Part shown: in pieces, positions 31,888-41,558 of the stretch
Position numbering within the stretch: position 1 is the stretch's first letter
Layout of the letters: each line of letters opens with the position of its first letter
Assembly: GCF_029382225.1 (NCBI RefSeq)
Contig: NZ_JARLTC010000046.1
Location: forward strand, 22,354-86,353
DNA length: 64,000 bases
Direction: 5' to 3'
Source: Spongiactinospora sp. TRM90649
GTDB taxonomy: Bacteria; Actinomycetota; Actinomycetes; Streptosporangiales; Streptosporangiaceae
Position numbers and translations under genes: made by a program
The notes under the pieces: model-generated
What the model saw: only the letters and a program-made list of their open reading frames with translations
Databases searched by the model: none
Told to the model about the DNA's origin: nothing

Positions 31888-32541
31888 ATGAGCGACGACC
31901 CCCGCGACCCATCGCTATCCGGCGATCAGGCCGACCCATCGCTATCAGGGCGGCCCCGATGCGCTGGCCGTAGCAAGCGGGGGCCATGTAAGGCGTGGCC
32001 GGTCCGGGGCGCGACAGTGTGCGTGGCGCACGGAGGAGCGGCGCCGCAGGTGCGGGCCGCCGCCGCGCGCAGGCTGGAGCGGGAGACCGCCCAGCGGGCG
32101 ATGGTGACCTACGGCCTGCCCCGGGCGGTGGACCCGGCCGATGCGCTGCTCGAAGAAGTGCACCGCACGGCCGGGCACGTGGCGTGGCTCGCCGAGAAGG
32201 TCGCCGCCCTCGATGAGGGCGACCTGGTGTGGGGCACCACCGTGGAGGTGGACAAGGGATCAGGCCAGTTCGGCGGCACCGACACCACCCAGGCGGCCAA
32301 GCCGTCGGTCTGGGTGGAGCTGTACCGATCCGAACGCCGACACCTGACCGAGGTGTGCAAGACGGCACTCGCGGCCGGGGTCGCCGAGAGGCAGGTGAGG
32401 CTGGCCGAGCAGCAGGGCGCGATGCTCGCCGACGTCATCGGCCGCGTCCTCGACGCGCTCGACCTGACGCCGGGACAGCAGGCCCGGGTGGCCGAGGTGG
32501 TCCCGCGCGAACTGCGGGCGGTGTCCGGCAGGGCCGCCTGA
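31888..32541 (+). CDS. Terminase small subunit (candidate)
   Basis: 217 residues. CAGRSKRGPCKAWPVRGATV, CVAHGG is the zinc-like N-terminal motif typical of actinophage small terminases, followed by helical blocks (RAAAARRLERETAQRAMVTY, WLAEKVAALDEGDLVWGTTV). A 9-residue repeat DPSLSGDQA/DPSLSGRPR opens the protein. It sits directly before the large terminase, recognises the packaging site and stimulates the motor. Identified by motif and order. Confidence 0.75.
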   Translation: MSDDPRDPSLSGDQADPSLSGRPRCAGRSKRGPCKAWPVRGATVCVAHGGAAPQVRAAAARRLERETAQRAMVTYGLPRAVDPADALLEEVHRTAGHVAWLAEKVAALDEGDLVWGTTVEVDKGSGQFGGTDTTQAAKPSVWVELYRSERRHLTEVCKTALAAGVAERQVRLAEQQGAMLADVIGRVLDALDLTPGQQARVAEVVPRELRAVSGRAA

Positions 32542-32557
32542 GCCGAGAGGGGTGGCC

Positions 32558-34048
32558 GTGACCGCCGTCGATGCGTGGGAGTACGCGGCGCGCCGCTTCG
32601 AGCCGGTACGGCCCCGCTGGGCGACGCCCGGCGAGCTGGCCGCCGAGTTGGACCCGCGGACGGTGCAGACACCGGCACTGGAGCTGATCGACGCCGAGTT
32701 GGTGCGGCTGCGGAACACGCCCGATGGGCGGCTGGTCATCTCGATCGCGCCGCAGGAAGGCAAGAGCCAGCGCACCAGCCGCCGGTTCCCCACGTGGGTG
32801 CTGACGCAGAACCCCGACGCCCGGCTCGCCGTGGTGTCCTACGAACTCGGTGTCGCCCGCCGCTGGGGTCGGGCCATCCGCGACGACATCGCCGTCTACG
32901 GCGGCACGCTGGGCCTGCGGGTCCGCGATGACCTGTCCGCGCAGCACGAGTGGCAGCTCGCCGGCCATGACGGCGGCGTGTACTCGGCGGGCATCGGCGG
33001 AGCCTTGACCGGGCGACCGGTCGACGGCCTGGTGATCGACGATCCGATCAAGGACCGGAAGGAAGCCGACAGCGCCGCTTACCGGGACCGGGCGTGGGAC
33101 TGGTGGCTGGAAGTCGGCTCCACCCGCCTCTCGCCCGGGGCGTGGGCGGTCGTCATCGCCACCCGCTGGCACGAGGACGACCTGATCGGGCGGCTGCTCG
33201 CCGCGCCGGACGGGCACCGGTGGCGTGTCATCAACATCCCGGCGCAGGCCGACCACGACCCCGCGAAGGGTGAGACGGACCCGCTCGGCCGCGAACCAGG
33301 TGAGTTCCTGGCGTCGGCCAGGGGCCGCACCGTAGCCCAGTGGGAGGCCATCAAGCTCCGCTCCGGGTCGCGGACATGGAACGCCCTCTACCAGGGCAGA
33401 CCGGCGCCGTCCGAGGGTGGGATCTTCCAACGCGGCTGGTGGCGGGAGTACGGCTCGCCGCGCTGGATCGAACGCGACGACGGGACGCGGTTCGCGCCGG
33501 GCGCCGACGAGGTCGTCTGCTCGTGGGACATGGCGTTCAAGAACCTCGACGACAGCGACTACGTGTGCGGCCAGGTGTGGGCCCGGTACGGCCTGCAGGT
33601 GGTCCTCCTCGATGAGGTGCACGACCGGCTGTCGTTCGTGGAGACCCGGCAGGCCGTGCGGCAGCTCGCGTCGCGGTGGCCGCAGGCAACGCTCAAGCTG
33701 ATCGAGGACAAGGCCAACGGCACCGCCGTCATCAACAGCCTGTCCCGCACCGTGGCCGGTCTGATCCCCGTCGAACCCGACGGGTCGAAAGAGGCCCGCG
33801 CCGCCGCGGTCAGCCCGTTCGTGGAGGCCGGGCAGGTGTTCCTCCCGGCGCCGGAAGTCGCGCCATGGATCGGCGCCTGGATCGACGAGCACGCCGCGTT
33901 CCCCAACGGCTCGCACGACGACCGGGTCGACGCCATGTCCCAGGCGCTCAACCGGCTGCTGCTGAACCCGATCCTGACCGGCGAACTCATCGTCGAGTCA
34001 CAGGATCTGGACGACGACCTCGACGGCTACGAGATCAGCCCGTACTAG
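32558..34048 (+). CDS. terL: Terminase large subunit
   Basis: 496 residues. The deviant Walker A IAPQEGKS is at about 63-70, Walker B LVIDDP at about 158-163, a coupling region ATRWHEDDLIGRLL follows, and the RNase H-like nuclease has acidic residues D324 (SWDMAFK), LIEDKANG and GSHDDRVDAMS. It is the ATP-driven packaging motor and headful or cos endonuclease. GTG 32558 is chosen over GTG 32552 because GAGAGG is 7 bases upstream of it. The portal follows 14 bases on. Confidence 0.95.
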   Translation: MTAVDAWEYAARRFEPVRPRWATPGELAAELDPRTVQTPALELIDAELVRLRNTPDGRLVISIAPQEGKSQRTSRRFPTWVLTQNPDARLAVVSYELGVARRWGRAIRDDIAVYGGTLGLRVRDDLSAQHEWQLAGHDGGVYSAGIGGALTGRPVDGLVIDDPIKDRKEADSAAYRDRAWDWWLEVGSTRLSPGAWAVVIATRWHEDDLIGRLLAAPDGHRWRVINIPAQADHDPAKGETDPLGREPGEFLASARGRTVAQWEAIKLRSGSRTWNALYQGRPAPSEGGIFQRGWWREYGSPRWIERDDGTRFAPGADEVVCSWDMAFKNLDDSDYVCGQVWARYGLQVVLLDEVHDRLSFVETRQAVRQLASRWPQATLKLIEDKANGTAVINSLSRTVAGLIPVEPDGSKEARAAAVSPFVEAGQVFLPAPEVAPWIGAWIDEHAAFPNGSHDDRVDAMSQALNRLLLNPILTGELIVESQDLDDDLDGYEISPY

Positions 34049-34062
34049 GCAGGAGGTGCCCC

Positions 34063-35739
34063 ATGGCGTTCGCTCAGCTGCTGCGTGAGGCCGCCTCCCC
34101 GCTGCGTGAACGGGTCTACCGCTGGACTGGACGGACGGAGCTGGCCGAGCAGGTACGGCGCGAGCGTGACACCCGCCAGCTGCTCGCCGAGAGCATTGCC
34201 GAACTCGAAGCGCGGATGGCGGAGCCCGGGTGGCAGCGGCTCACCGCGCTGGCCGAGCAGGAGTTCACCCGCGAAGGGTTGCGGGTGATCACCGCCGTCT
34301 GCCGGGTCATGGCCATCAAGAACCCGCTGATCAAACGCGGGTTGGGGCTGCGGCAGGCGTACGTGTGGGGCGCGGGTGTGGAGATCTCCGCCCGCGCCCC
34401 GGACGTGAATCGGGTCATCCAGCAGTTCAACGACGCCAACGAGAACACCCTGACGGGTGGCCCGGCGTCGGAGGAGCTCGAAAGGGCGCTCGGTACCGAC
34501 GGCAACGTGTTCATCGCGTGTTTCACCTCGCCGCGCACCGGCCGGGTGAAGGCCAGGACGCTGCCATGGGACGAGATCACCTCGGTGATCCGCAACCCGG
34601 AGGACAATTCCGAGCCGTGGTACTACCGGCGGGACTGGTGGGAGGAGCGGATCGATCCCGCCTCGGGCGGGGTGATCGAGACCCGGCGCACGGCCTACTA
34701 CCCGGCGCTCGGCTACCGCCCCACCCGGCGCCCGAAGGCGCTGGTCTACCCGCGGTTCGGGGACACGCAGCCCGCTGAGGTGATGTGGGACGCCCCCGTC
34801 TACCACGTCCGCGTCGGCGGGCACCTGCACTGGAAGTGGGGCGTGCCGGACGCGTACGCGGCGATCGACTGGGCGCAGGCGTACCGGGTGTTCCTGGAGG
34901 ATTGGGCACGTCTCGTCAAGGCCCTGTCGCGGTTCGCGTGGCGTCTCACCTCGCCCGGGTCCAAGCAGACCGCCGCGAAGGCCCGCCTGGCCGCCGCCCC
35001 CTCGACCGATCCCGTGACCGGTGAGGCGCGGCACTCCGGCGCGACCGCGATGCTCACCCCGAACATGCAGCTGGAAGCCATCCCCAAGTCCGGCGCCACC
35101 ATCGACTCCGAGTCAGGCCGGCCGCTGGCCGCGATGGTCGCCGCCGCCTTGGACCTCCCGGTGACGATGCTGCTCGGCGACCCCGGCGTGACCGGCGCCC
35201 GAGCAACGGCGGAGACGCTGGACACGCCGACCGAGCGGGCGATGGAACTGCGCCGAGGCGTGTGGACCCAGGCCCGGCGGGCGATCTACGCGTACGTCAT
35301 CGCGGAGGCCGTGCGCGCGGTCGACGGGCCGCTGGACGGCACCATCACGACCGACCCAGACGGGCGCGAGGTCGTGACGCTGGCCGGTGGCGCCGACGAC
35401 ACGATCGATATCTCCTGGCCGGACCTCGATGACATCGACGTCGAGACCACCGTCAAGGCCATCGTCGCAGCGGATCAGACGACGTACCTGCCGCCGCTGG
35501 TCGTCGCCCGCCTGCTGCTGGAGGCGCTGGGCGTGACCGATGTGGATCAGATCCTGGACACCCTCACCGACGAGGCGGGCGAGTTCGTGCCCCCTCGCGA
35601 CACGGTGGGACAGACGTTGGCGGACAGGTTCCGCCGTGGCGAGGACCCGGCGGCGGTGCTCGACCAGCGCGGCGGCCCGCCTACCCAGGACGAGGAAGAC
35701 GATGAGGAGGAGGTCCCGGCCGGTGCCGGTGACCGCTGA
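34063..35739 (+). CDS. Portal protein
   Basis: 558 residues. A portal-family profile: N-terminal helices, GLGLRQAYVWGAGVEISARA, SGATIDSESGRPLAAMVAAA-type clip region, LPVTMLLGDPGVTGARATAE and an acidic C-terminus. It forms the dodecameric ring at the capsid vertex for DNA entry and head-tail joining. AGGAGG precedes ATG 34063, and its 3' end overlaps the MuF gene by 38 bases. Confidence 0.92.
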   Translation: MAFAQLLREAASPLRERVYRWTGRTELAEQVRRERDTRQLLAESIAELEARMAEPGWQRLTALAEQEFTREGLRVITAVCRVMAIKNPLIKRGLGLRQAYVWGAGVEISARAPDVNRVIQQFNDANENTLTGGPASEELERALGTDGNVFIACFTSPRTGRVKARTLPWDEITSVIRNPEDNSEPWYYRRDWWEERIDPASGGVIETRRTAYYPALGYRPTRRPKALVYPRFGDTQPAEVMWDAPVYHVRVGGHLHWKWGVPDAYAAIDWAQAYRVFLEDWARLVKALSRFAWRLTSPGSKQTAAKARLAAAPSTDPVTGEARHSGATAMLTPNMQLEAIPKSGATIDSESGRPLAAMVAAALDLPVTMLLGDPGVTGARATAETLDTPTERAMELRRGVWTQARRAIYAYVIAEAVRAVDGPLDGTITTDPDGREVVTLAGGADDTIDISWPDLDDIDVETTVKAIVAADQTTYLPPLVVARLLLEALGVTDVDQILDTLTDEAGEFVPPRDTVGQTLADRFRRGEDPAAVLDQRGGPPTQDEEDDEEEVPAGAGDR

Positions 35740-36775
35740 CACCCTCGCCCTCGTGGCCGCGGCGAGGGCCGCCGTGGACGACATCCTCGACGCCACCACC
35801 CGGACGCTGACCGGGGCGTGGGTGACCGCTTGGGACGGTCTGGCCCTGGACCTGCTGCTCGCCCTGGATGAACTGCTCGCGACGCTGGCCGGCGGAGGGT
35901 GGCCGTCGCGGGCCCGCATCGCCAGAGCGGCGCGGCTCCAGGAGGCCCTGGAAGCCGCCGCGCGGGCGCTGGAGGAGCTGACGGCGCGGGTGCGCTCGGA
36001 GACGGCCACAGGGGCGCGTGGGGCCGTGCAGACGGGCCTGTCGGCGCAGCCGGGCATCATCGCCTCCCAGATGCCCCCTGGGCTGAACCGTGCCGCGTTG
36101 CTGTCGCAGCTGACCCGCTGGTCGGAGCGGGACCTGGCGGCGATCGTGGCCCGCACCACCGAGCGCATCACCTCGCTCACCCGGCCGTTGTCGGCGGACG
36201 CCGAGGCGGCGATGCGCCGCGAACTCGTGCGAGGCGTGGCCGTCGGGGCCAACCCGGTCGATGCGGCCCGCGCGATGCTGGCCCGCCTGGAGGGGGCGTT
36301 CAACGGCGGACTCACCCGCGCGGTGACGATCGCGCGGACGGAGATGCTCGACGCGCACCGCCAAGCCGCCCAGGCCGGACAGGACGCCAACGCGAGCGTG
36401 TTGTCCGGGTGGATCTGGTCGGCCGCGATGGCCCGCACCACCTGCCCCGCCTGCTGGGCCATGCACGGCACCGTCCACCGCCTGGAGGAGCCAGGCCCGC
36501 AAGGCCACCCGCAGTGTAGGTGCGCGCGCACGCCGGCCGTGCGGCCGTGGCGGGAGCTCGGCATCGACATGGACGACCCGCCGAGCGTCATCCCCGACGC
36601 CCAGGCCACGTTCCGCTCGATGAGCCGGGACGACCAGCTCGCCGTGATGGGCCCCGGACGGCTCGCCACGCTCGACCGGGGCGACATCGCCTGGGCCGAC
36701 CTCGCGCAACGCCGCGACAACCCCGACTGGCGGCCGTCGTATGTGCCGACACCGGTCGGCCAGCTCACCCGATGA
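35702..36775 (+). CDS. Head morphogenesis protein, Mu gpF-like (MuF)
   Basis: 357 residues. The MuF signature is TIARTEMLDAHRQAAQAGQD then CPACWAMHGTVH (Cys at about 248) with HPQCRCARTPAVRPW. The N-terminal half is helical. MuF proteins bind the portal or enter the head during assembly. ATG 35702 with GAGGAAG upstream is preferred; GTG 35729 would avoid most of the overlap. Confidence 0.88.
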   Translation: MRRRSRPVPVTADTLALVAAARAAVDDILDATTRTLTGAWVTAWDGLALDLLLALDELLATLAGGGWPSRARIARAARLQEALEAAARALEELTARVRSETATGARGAVQTGLSAQPGIIASQMPPGLNRAALLSQLTRWSERDLAAIVARTTERITSLTRPLSADAEAAMRRELVRGVAVGANPVDAARAMLARLEGAFNGGLTRAVTIARTEMLDAHRQAAQAGQDANASVLSGWIWSAAMARTTCPACWAMHGTVHRLEEPGPQGHPQCRCARTPAVRPWRELGIDMDDPPSVIPDAQATFRSMSRDDQLAVMGPGRLATLDRGDIAWADLAQRRDNPDWRPSYVPTPVGQLTR

Positions 36776-36789
36776 CAGGAAGGGGCACC

Positions 36790-37080
36790 ATGCCGCCCGC
36801 GAAGAAGACCGACCCGCCCAAGGTCCGCGACAGCGGCACCTACAGCGAGCAGGCCACCGCGCTGGCCATCGACGTCCGCGCGCTGGCCGAAGACGTCGGC
36901 GAGCGCCTCGACGGACTGCTGGGTCACGTCAACCGCGTCCAGCAGACCGCCCCCGAGGTCACGGAAGCCGCCGCAGCCGACGGCGTCCGACGGATCCCCA
37001 TGGCCGTCGGCGACGTCCTCCGCACGCTGGAAGGGCTCCGTGCCGCCGCCGGTGACCTGGCGCAGCGCGCCGCCGGATGA
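36790..37080 (+). CDS. Hypothetical small helical protein of the head module
   Basis: 96 residues: basic N-terminus PPAKKTDPPKVRD, then two helices (ATALAIDVRALAEDVGERLD, LRTLEGLRAAAGDLAQRAA). AGGAAGGGG precedes ATG 36790. Its last four bases overlap the protease start. Confidence 0.65.
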   Translation: MPPAKKTDPPKVRDSGTYSEQATALAIDVRALAEDVGERLDGLLGHVNRVQQTAPEVTEAAAADGVRRIPMAVGDVLRTLEGLRAAAGDLAQRAAG

Positions 37081-38417
37081 CCGTGAACGCGCCTGCGGCC
37101 ACGCGTCTGGCCGAGTCGATCCCGCTGGCTGAGGCCGTGCGCGGCGCGCCGTCGGGGCGGCGGATGCGGATCCGGCTGATCGACGCCGGGTGGGGCAGCT
37201 CCGGCTACTACAGCCGTGAGGTGCTGGAGCGCGCCGCGAAGGCGGGCGTGTTCGGTGCCGGGATGCACATGTACCTCGACCACCCGACCGTCACCGAGCA
37301 GGCCGAGCGGCCCGAGCGGTCGGTGCGGGACCTGGCCGCGGTGCTCACCGGGCCGGCCGTCTACGACCAGGGCGGCCTGTACGCCGAAGCGCAGGTGTTC
37401 GCCCCCTTCCAGCAGGTCCTCGCTGAGCAGGCCGAGCACATCGGCGTGTCGATCCGCGCGGTCGGCACCGCCGAACCGGGGGAGGCCGAGGGCCGCCGCG
37501 GCATGCTGATCACCGAGCTGACCGAAGGCGTCAGTGTGGACTTCGTCACCGCCGCCGGGCGCGGCGGGCAGATCGTCGAGGTCCTGGAGTCCGCGCGGGC
37601 GCTGACCGAGGCGCGGAACATCGGCGGCTGGCTGGAGTCCCGCCTGCACGCCGTCTTCACCCAGATCAGCGACGACATGTACGGCGAGGGCCGCCTCACC
37701 CGGGAGGAGCGGATCGGCCTGTCGTCGGCGATCGGCGACGCCCTGGGCGCGTTCGTGGCCCGGGTCGAGGCCGACGGGCCGCCCGAGCCCACCTCCGCGG
37801 ACATGGCGGAGACCACCCTGCCGGCGCCGCCGGCCAAACCCCTGGAGGTGACCCGCGTGAGCGGACCCCAGACGGGCGCGCCGACCGGCGGCCCGACGAC
37901 AGAGATCAGCGAGGCCGACCGGCTGCGCACCGAACTCGCCGAGACCCGGCAGAAGCTGGCCGAGGCGGAACTGCGGATCGCCCAGCTCGGCGACCAGGGC
38001 CGCGATCTGGAGGACACCAAGCGGTCGCTCGAGGAGGCGCGCAGGGAGAACCTGAAGCTCCGCGCCAACGACGCCGCCCGCGCCAAGGCGACCGCGACGC
38101 TCGCCTCCAGCACGCTGCCGCAGACGGCGCACGCCCGTGTCGTCGAGGCGGTCACCGGCGACAACGTCCCGCTCGGCGAGGACGGCGCCTTGGACGAGGC
38201 CAAGCTGACCGAGTCCATCAAGGGAGCGATCGAGGCGGAGCGCCGCTATCTCGCCCGGTTCGCCGAGGAGGCAGGAATCGGCAGCGTCCGCGGGCTCGGC
38301 TCCTCCGGCGACCCGAACGAGATGACCGAGTCCGACCTGCAGAGCGGCCTGAAGGACGTGTTCGGCCGTCTCGGCATGGACGCCACCACCGCCGACCTGG
38401 CCGCGAAGGGACGCTGA
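37077..38417 (+). CDS. Capsid maturation protease fused to scaffold
   Basis: 446 residues. The protease-like domain spans 1-190: RRMRIRLIDAGWGSSGYYS, MHMYLDHP (H64, H69), SVDFVTAA near 153-160; candidate catalytic His and Ser of the prohead protease fold. A Pro-rich linker (about 235-275) leads to a coiled coil (about 285-340, LRTELAETRQKLAEAELRIA) and a helical end, the delta/scaffold part cut out during maturation. Order portal-MuF-protease-capsid supports this. Confidence 0.85.
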   Translation: MTVNAPAATRLAESIPLAEAVRGAPSGRRMRIRLIDAGWGSSGYYSREVLERAAKAGVFGAGMHMYLDHPTVTEQAERPERSVRDLAAVLTGPAVYDQGGLYAEAQVFAPFQQVLAEQAEHIGVSIRAVGTAEPGEAEGRRGMLITELTEGVSVDFVTAAGRGGQIVEVLESARALTEARNIGGWLESRLHAVFTQISDDMYGEGRLTREERIGLSSAIGDALGAFVARVEADGPPEPTSADMAETTLPAPPAKPLEVTRVSGPQTGAPTGGPTTEISEADRLRTELAETRQKLAEAELRIAQLGDQGRDLEDTKRSLEEARRENLKLRANDAARAKATATLASSTLPQTAHARVVEAVTGDNVPLGEDGALDEAKLTESIKGAIEAERRYLARFAEEAGIGSVRGLGSSGDPNEMTESDLQSGLKDVFGRLGMDATTADLAAKGR

Positions 38418-38419
38418 CC

Positions 38420-38773
38420 ATGGCGAAGAACGAGGTGTTCCGCAACGCAGACCGGCTGCAGGTCGCCTGCACCCAGCCCGCCACCCCCGTGTCCGGCGAC
38501 CCGGTGCTGTACGGGCAGCGGCCCGGCGTATGCGAGGTCAGCGAGAGCGCCGACGGCCTCGCGTCGGTGAAGTTCTCCGGGGAGTTCACGTTCTCCGTCG
38601 CCGGCGTCGACGGCGGCGGCAACTCCGCGGTGGCCGAGGGCGACATCCTCTACTACACCGCCGCCGACACGCCGAAGCTCAACAAGAAGGCGACCGGCGT
38701 GCGGTTCGGCTACGCCGCCGGGACGGTCGGCTCGGGCGCGACCGCCACCATTCCCGTGATCATCGGCTACTGA
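38420..38773 (+). CDS. Head decoration protein (DUF2190-like)
   Basis: 117 residues, strand-rich: ADRLQVACTQPATPVSGDPV, VKFSGEFTFSVAGVDGGGNS, VGSGATATIPVIIGY. This matches the DUF2190/capsid cement type, located between protease and capsid genes. Likely trimeric decoration stabilising the capsid. Confidence 0.8.
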   Translation: MAKNEVFRNADRLQVACTQPATPVSGDPVLYGQRPGVCEVSESADGLASVKFSGEFTFSVAGVDGGGNSAVAEGDILYYTAADTPKLNKKATGVRFGYAAGTVGSGATATIPVIIGY

Positions 38774-38786
38774 GGAGCGAACGACG

Positions 38787-40010
38787 ATGAGTTCCACACT
38801 GACCGCTCCCGGCCCGATGGACGCCCTGGGCGACATCGCCACCTGGGACGCCTCCGAGGCGTCGGAGAGCCGCATCTACGAGGGCGAGGGCACGAACATG
38901 TCGGGCCGGTGGCGTGCCAGGCGCGCCCGCCGCGGCAACGACCCCCGTTACCGTAAGGGCCTGCTGGAGGCCGCCCGCCTGTACGAGCGGGTCCTGGCCG
39001 GCGACCGGTACGCCGGGCTGCAGTTCCAGGAGGCCATGAGCACCTCCGACTTCAGCAACCTGTTCGGCGACATTCTGGACCGGCAGATCCTGGCCCGCTA
39101 CCAGCAGATGCCCGTGCAGTGGACCAGCATCGCCAAGAGGGGCAGAGTCCGCGACTTCCGGCAGGTGCGGCGCTTCACCTTGGACGGCGCGGAGTCCACG
39201 CTGAGCGCGGTGCGGCAGCTGACCGAGTACCCGGCCGCGGCGCTGACCGACGGCGTGTACACCTACTCGGTCGGCAAGTTCGGCCGCCGGGTCGCGTTGT
39301 CCTGGGAAGACCTGGTCAACGATGATCTCGACGCGTTCGCGTCGATCCCGGACCGGCTCGGCAACGCGGCGAGGCGGACCGAGGAGCGGTTCGTCACCGA
39401 CCTGTACGCCGCCGCTGGCGGCCCGGACTCGACGTTCTTCAGTGCGGGCAACAAAAACCTCGTCACGGCGGGCGCGAGTTCGGCGCTGTCGATCACGTCG
39501 CTGCAGGCCGCCTACACTCTGCTCGCGAGTCAGGTCGACGCCGACGGCGCGCCGATCTACATCGAGTCGGCCGTGCTCGTCGTGCCGCCTGCGTTGAAGG
39601 TACAGGCGATGAACATCCTCAACGCGACCGAGATTCTCGCCGCGTCCGGCGGCGGGAACGGCGGCGCTAACGACCAGCTCACCGTCGCGAACTGGATGCG
39701 CAACGACGTGTCACTGATCGTCAACCCCTGGCTACCGCTCATCACCACGTCCGGAACGTTCGGGTCCACGGCGTGGTATCTATTCGCCAACCCGAACGTG
39801 GGGCGTCCCGCGATGGAGGTCGGGTTCCTCGTCGGTCACGAGACGCCCGAGCTGTTCCAGAAGTCGCCGAACGCGGTCAGGGTCGGTGGCGGCGCGGTCG
39901 CGCCGGAGGACGGGGATTTCGACACCGACAGCGTGGAGTGGAAGCTCCGGCACACCCTGGGCGGCACGCTGATGGACCCCAAGTCGGCCGTCGCCTCACC
40001 CGGCCAGTGA
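38787..40010 (+). CDS. Major capsid protein (HK97 fold, Mu gpT-like)
   Basis: 407 residues. After a basic N-arm (MSGRWRARRARRGNDPR): SNLFGDILDRQILARYQQMP, TYSVGKFGRRVALSWEDLVN, DLDAFASIPDRLGNAARRTE and a GHETPELFQK and MEVGFLVGHE region with WKLRHTLGG near the end, the pattern of gpT-type major head subunits. GAGGAGCG precedes ATG 38787. Confidence 0.9.
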   Translation: MSSTLTAPGPMDALGDIATWDASEASESRIYEGEGTNMSGRWRARRARRGNDPRYRKGLLEAARLYERVLAGDRYAGLQFQEAMSTSDFSNLFGDILDRQILARYQQMPVQWTSIAKRGRVRDFRQVRRFTLDGAESTLSAVRQLTEYPAAALTDGVYTYSVGKFGRRVALSWEDLVNDDLDAFASIPDRLGNAARRTEERFVTDLYAAAGGPDSTFFSAGNKNLVTAGASSALSITSLQAAYTLLASQVDADGAPIYIESAVLVVPPALKVQAMNILNATEILAASGGGNGGANDQLTVANWMRNDVSLIVNPWLPLITTSGTFGSTAWYLFANPNVGRPAMEVGFLVGHETPELFQKSPNAVRVGGGAVAPEDGDFDTDSVEWKLRHTLGGTLMDPKSAVASPGQ

Positions 40011-40237
40011 CCGCCGATCTGCCGCGGCCGGTCACCGTCGGGGAGATGTACCTCGCGGCGGTCCTGGACGAGCTGCGGGCCATCCGAGTCAGGCTCGACG
40101 AGCCTGCCCCTGAGCGCTCCACCGCGCCTGCTACCTCGCCGTCGGGCGCGGTGGAGCTCACCGAACCCGCCGCGCCGCCTACGCCTGCGCGTCGCCCGGC
40201 CGCCCGAGGCTCCGGGACGCGGCGGCGAAGCTCCTGA
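40007..40237 (+). CDS. Hypothetical small head-module protein
   Basis: 76 residues: VGEMYLAAVLDELRAIRVRL is an amphipathic helix, followed by a disordered Pro/Ala/Arg tail. GTG 40007 overlaps the capsid stop. Short proteins of this type often follow the capsid gene in actinophages. Confidence 0.6.
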   Translation: MTADLPRPVTVGEMYLAAVLDELRAIRVRLDEPAPERSTAPATSPSGAVELTEPAAPPTPARRPAARGSGTRRRSS

Positions 40238-40238
40238 C

Positions 40239-40934
40239 GTGACAGCGCCGTCGTTCGTCTCCGCGGGGACTTACCTGGCCGGTTCGGGCGCCTCGGCCGC
40301 CGTCGCGGTTCCCTCCGGAACTGCGGCCACCCGGCTGGCCGTCGTCAGCATGTTCCTGGACGGCAACGTGCAGACGGTCACCCCGCCGAGCGGGTTCCTC
40401 GAGGCGGAGAACTCACCGTCGCAGATCACCGGCATCGGCGGAGCGCACGGGTTTCACACGTTCTGGAAACGCCTGACCGGCGCGGACGCCGGAACCTGGT
40501 CGTTCACCTGGCCGTCCAGCACCTACCGCGAGGCCATCGCCACGCTGTACCAGGACGTGATCGGCAGCGGCACGCCGTTCGATAGTCCAACGAACGCGGC
40601 GCAGGACACCGGTGCCAGCACGGTGTCCCCAGCCGTGGCGGTCACCAGCCTGGGCCCGGACCGGCTGCTCATCTGGGGCGGAACCAACTGGTCGGGGGGC
40701 ACCTGGACGGCCCCGAGCGGCCACACGAAACGAGCGCAGGGCGGGGCGGGCGTTTTCAGCCTCTCCGACCGGCCGTGGCCGACCGCGAGCTCGACCGGGC
40801 CGGTGACCGGGTCCTGCACCGGCTCAGACAAGAGAACCGCGTGGCTGGGCGCGCTCATCGGCACCACCGGCGCCGGCGGGTCGGACGTTCCGCCGACGTC
40901 CGCGCGGCGTATGAGACCCCTGCTGGTCAGATAG
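40239..40934 (+). CDS. Beta-rich head-associated protein, possible decoration/fibre
   Basis: 231 residues with many short strands: SFVSAGTYLAGSGASAAVAV, FHTFWKRLTGADAGTWSFTW, LLIWGGTNWSGGTWTAPSGH. A jelly-roll-like pattern similar to phage proteins with SGG/TWTxPSG signatures in actinophage genomes. It lies between capsid and connectors, where head fibres or decoration occur. No catalytic motif. Confidence 0.6.
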   Translation: MTAPSFVSAGTYLAGSGASAAVAVPSGTAATRLAVVSMFLDGNVQTVTPPSGFLEAENSPSQITGIGGAHGFHTFWKRLTGADAGTWSFTWPSSTYREAIATLYQDVIGSGTPFDSPTNAAQDTGASTVSPAVAVTSLGPDRLLIWGGTNWSGGTWTAPSGHTKRAQGGAGVFSLSDRPWPTASSTGPVTGSCTGSDKRTAWLGALIGTTGAGGSDVPPTSARRMRPLLVR

Positions 40935-40943
40935 GAGACACGG

Positions 40944-41558
40944 ATGCCGTTCACGACGGCCGGGAGAAATGGGCTCCTGGATAGCGGCAAGTCGGCGATT
41001 ACGCACATCGGCGCGTTCAGCGATCTCGGCGCGACCGAGCTGGTCGGCGGGTCGTACGCCCGGCAGGCGATCACGTGGACGGGCGCCGCGTCGGGGGTGG
41101 TCGACAACACCGCCCAGCTGTCGATTCCGATCCCGGCCGGGGCCGGTGTGCAGACGCTGGGGTTCTTCGGCGCCTCCTCCGGCGGCGTCTCGCTGGGGTA
41201 CTGGCCGATCGGGTCGGCCGGGCAGCTCCTCAAGGGCGTCGCGGTGGTGTCCACCACCACCGACGAGACCCTGCTGAGCCGGGGCCACGGCTTGTCCGCC
41301 GACGACCGGGTGATGGTGTGGCCCGTCGCCGGGGAGGCACTACCGACCGGCCTGTCGGCGACCACGCTGTACTGGGTCCGCTCCACCGGTCTCACCAGCG
41401 ACGCCTTCACCCTCGCCACGACGCAGGGCGGGTCGGCGGTGGACATCACCGCGCTCGGCGAGGCGGCCTGGGCGCGCACCGTACCCAACGTCTGGGCGTC
41501 GGCCGGGAACCTCATCCTGGCCGCCGGGGCGCTCGACCTCGACCTCACCTTCGCCTGA
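40944..41558 (+). CDS. Beta-rich phage structural protein of the head module
   Basis: 204 residues, strand-rich: FSDLGATELVGGSYARQAIT, GVQTLGFFGASSGGVSLGYW, GHGLSADDRVMVWPVAG. Resembles actinophage structural proteins without assigned function. AGGAG precedes ATG 40944. The stop overlaps the next ATG (TGATG). Confidence 0.6.
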   Translation: MPFTTAGRNGLLDSGKSAITHIGAFSDLGATELVGGSYARQAITWTGAASGVVDNTAQLSIPIPAGAGVQTLGFFGASSGGVSLGYWPIGSAGQLLKGVAVVSTTTDETLLSRGHGLSADDRVMVWPVAGEALPTGLSATTLYWVRSTGLTSDAFTLATTQGGSAVDITALGEAAWARTVPNVWASAGNLILAAGALDLDLTFA

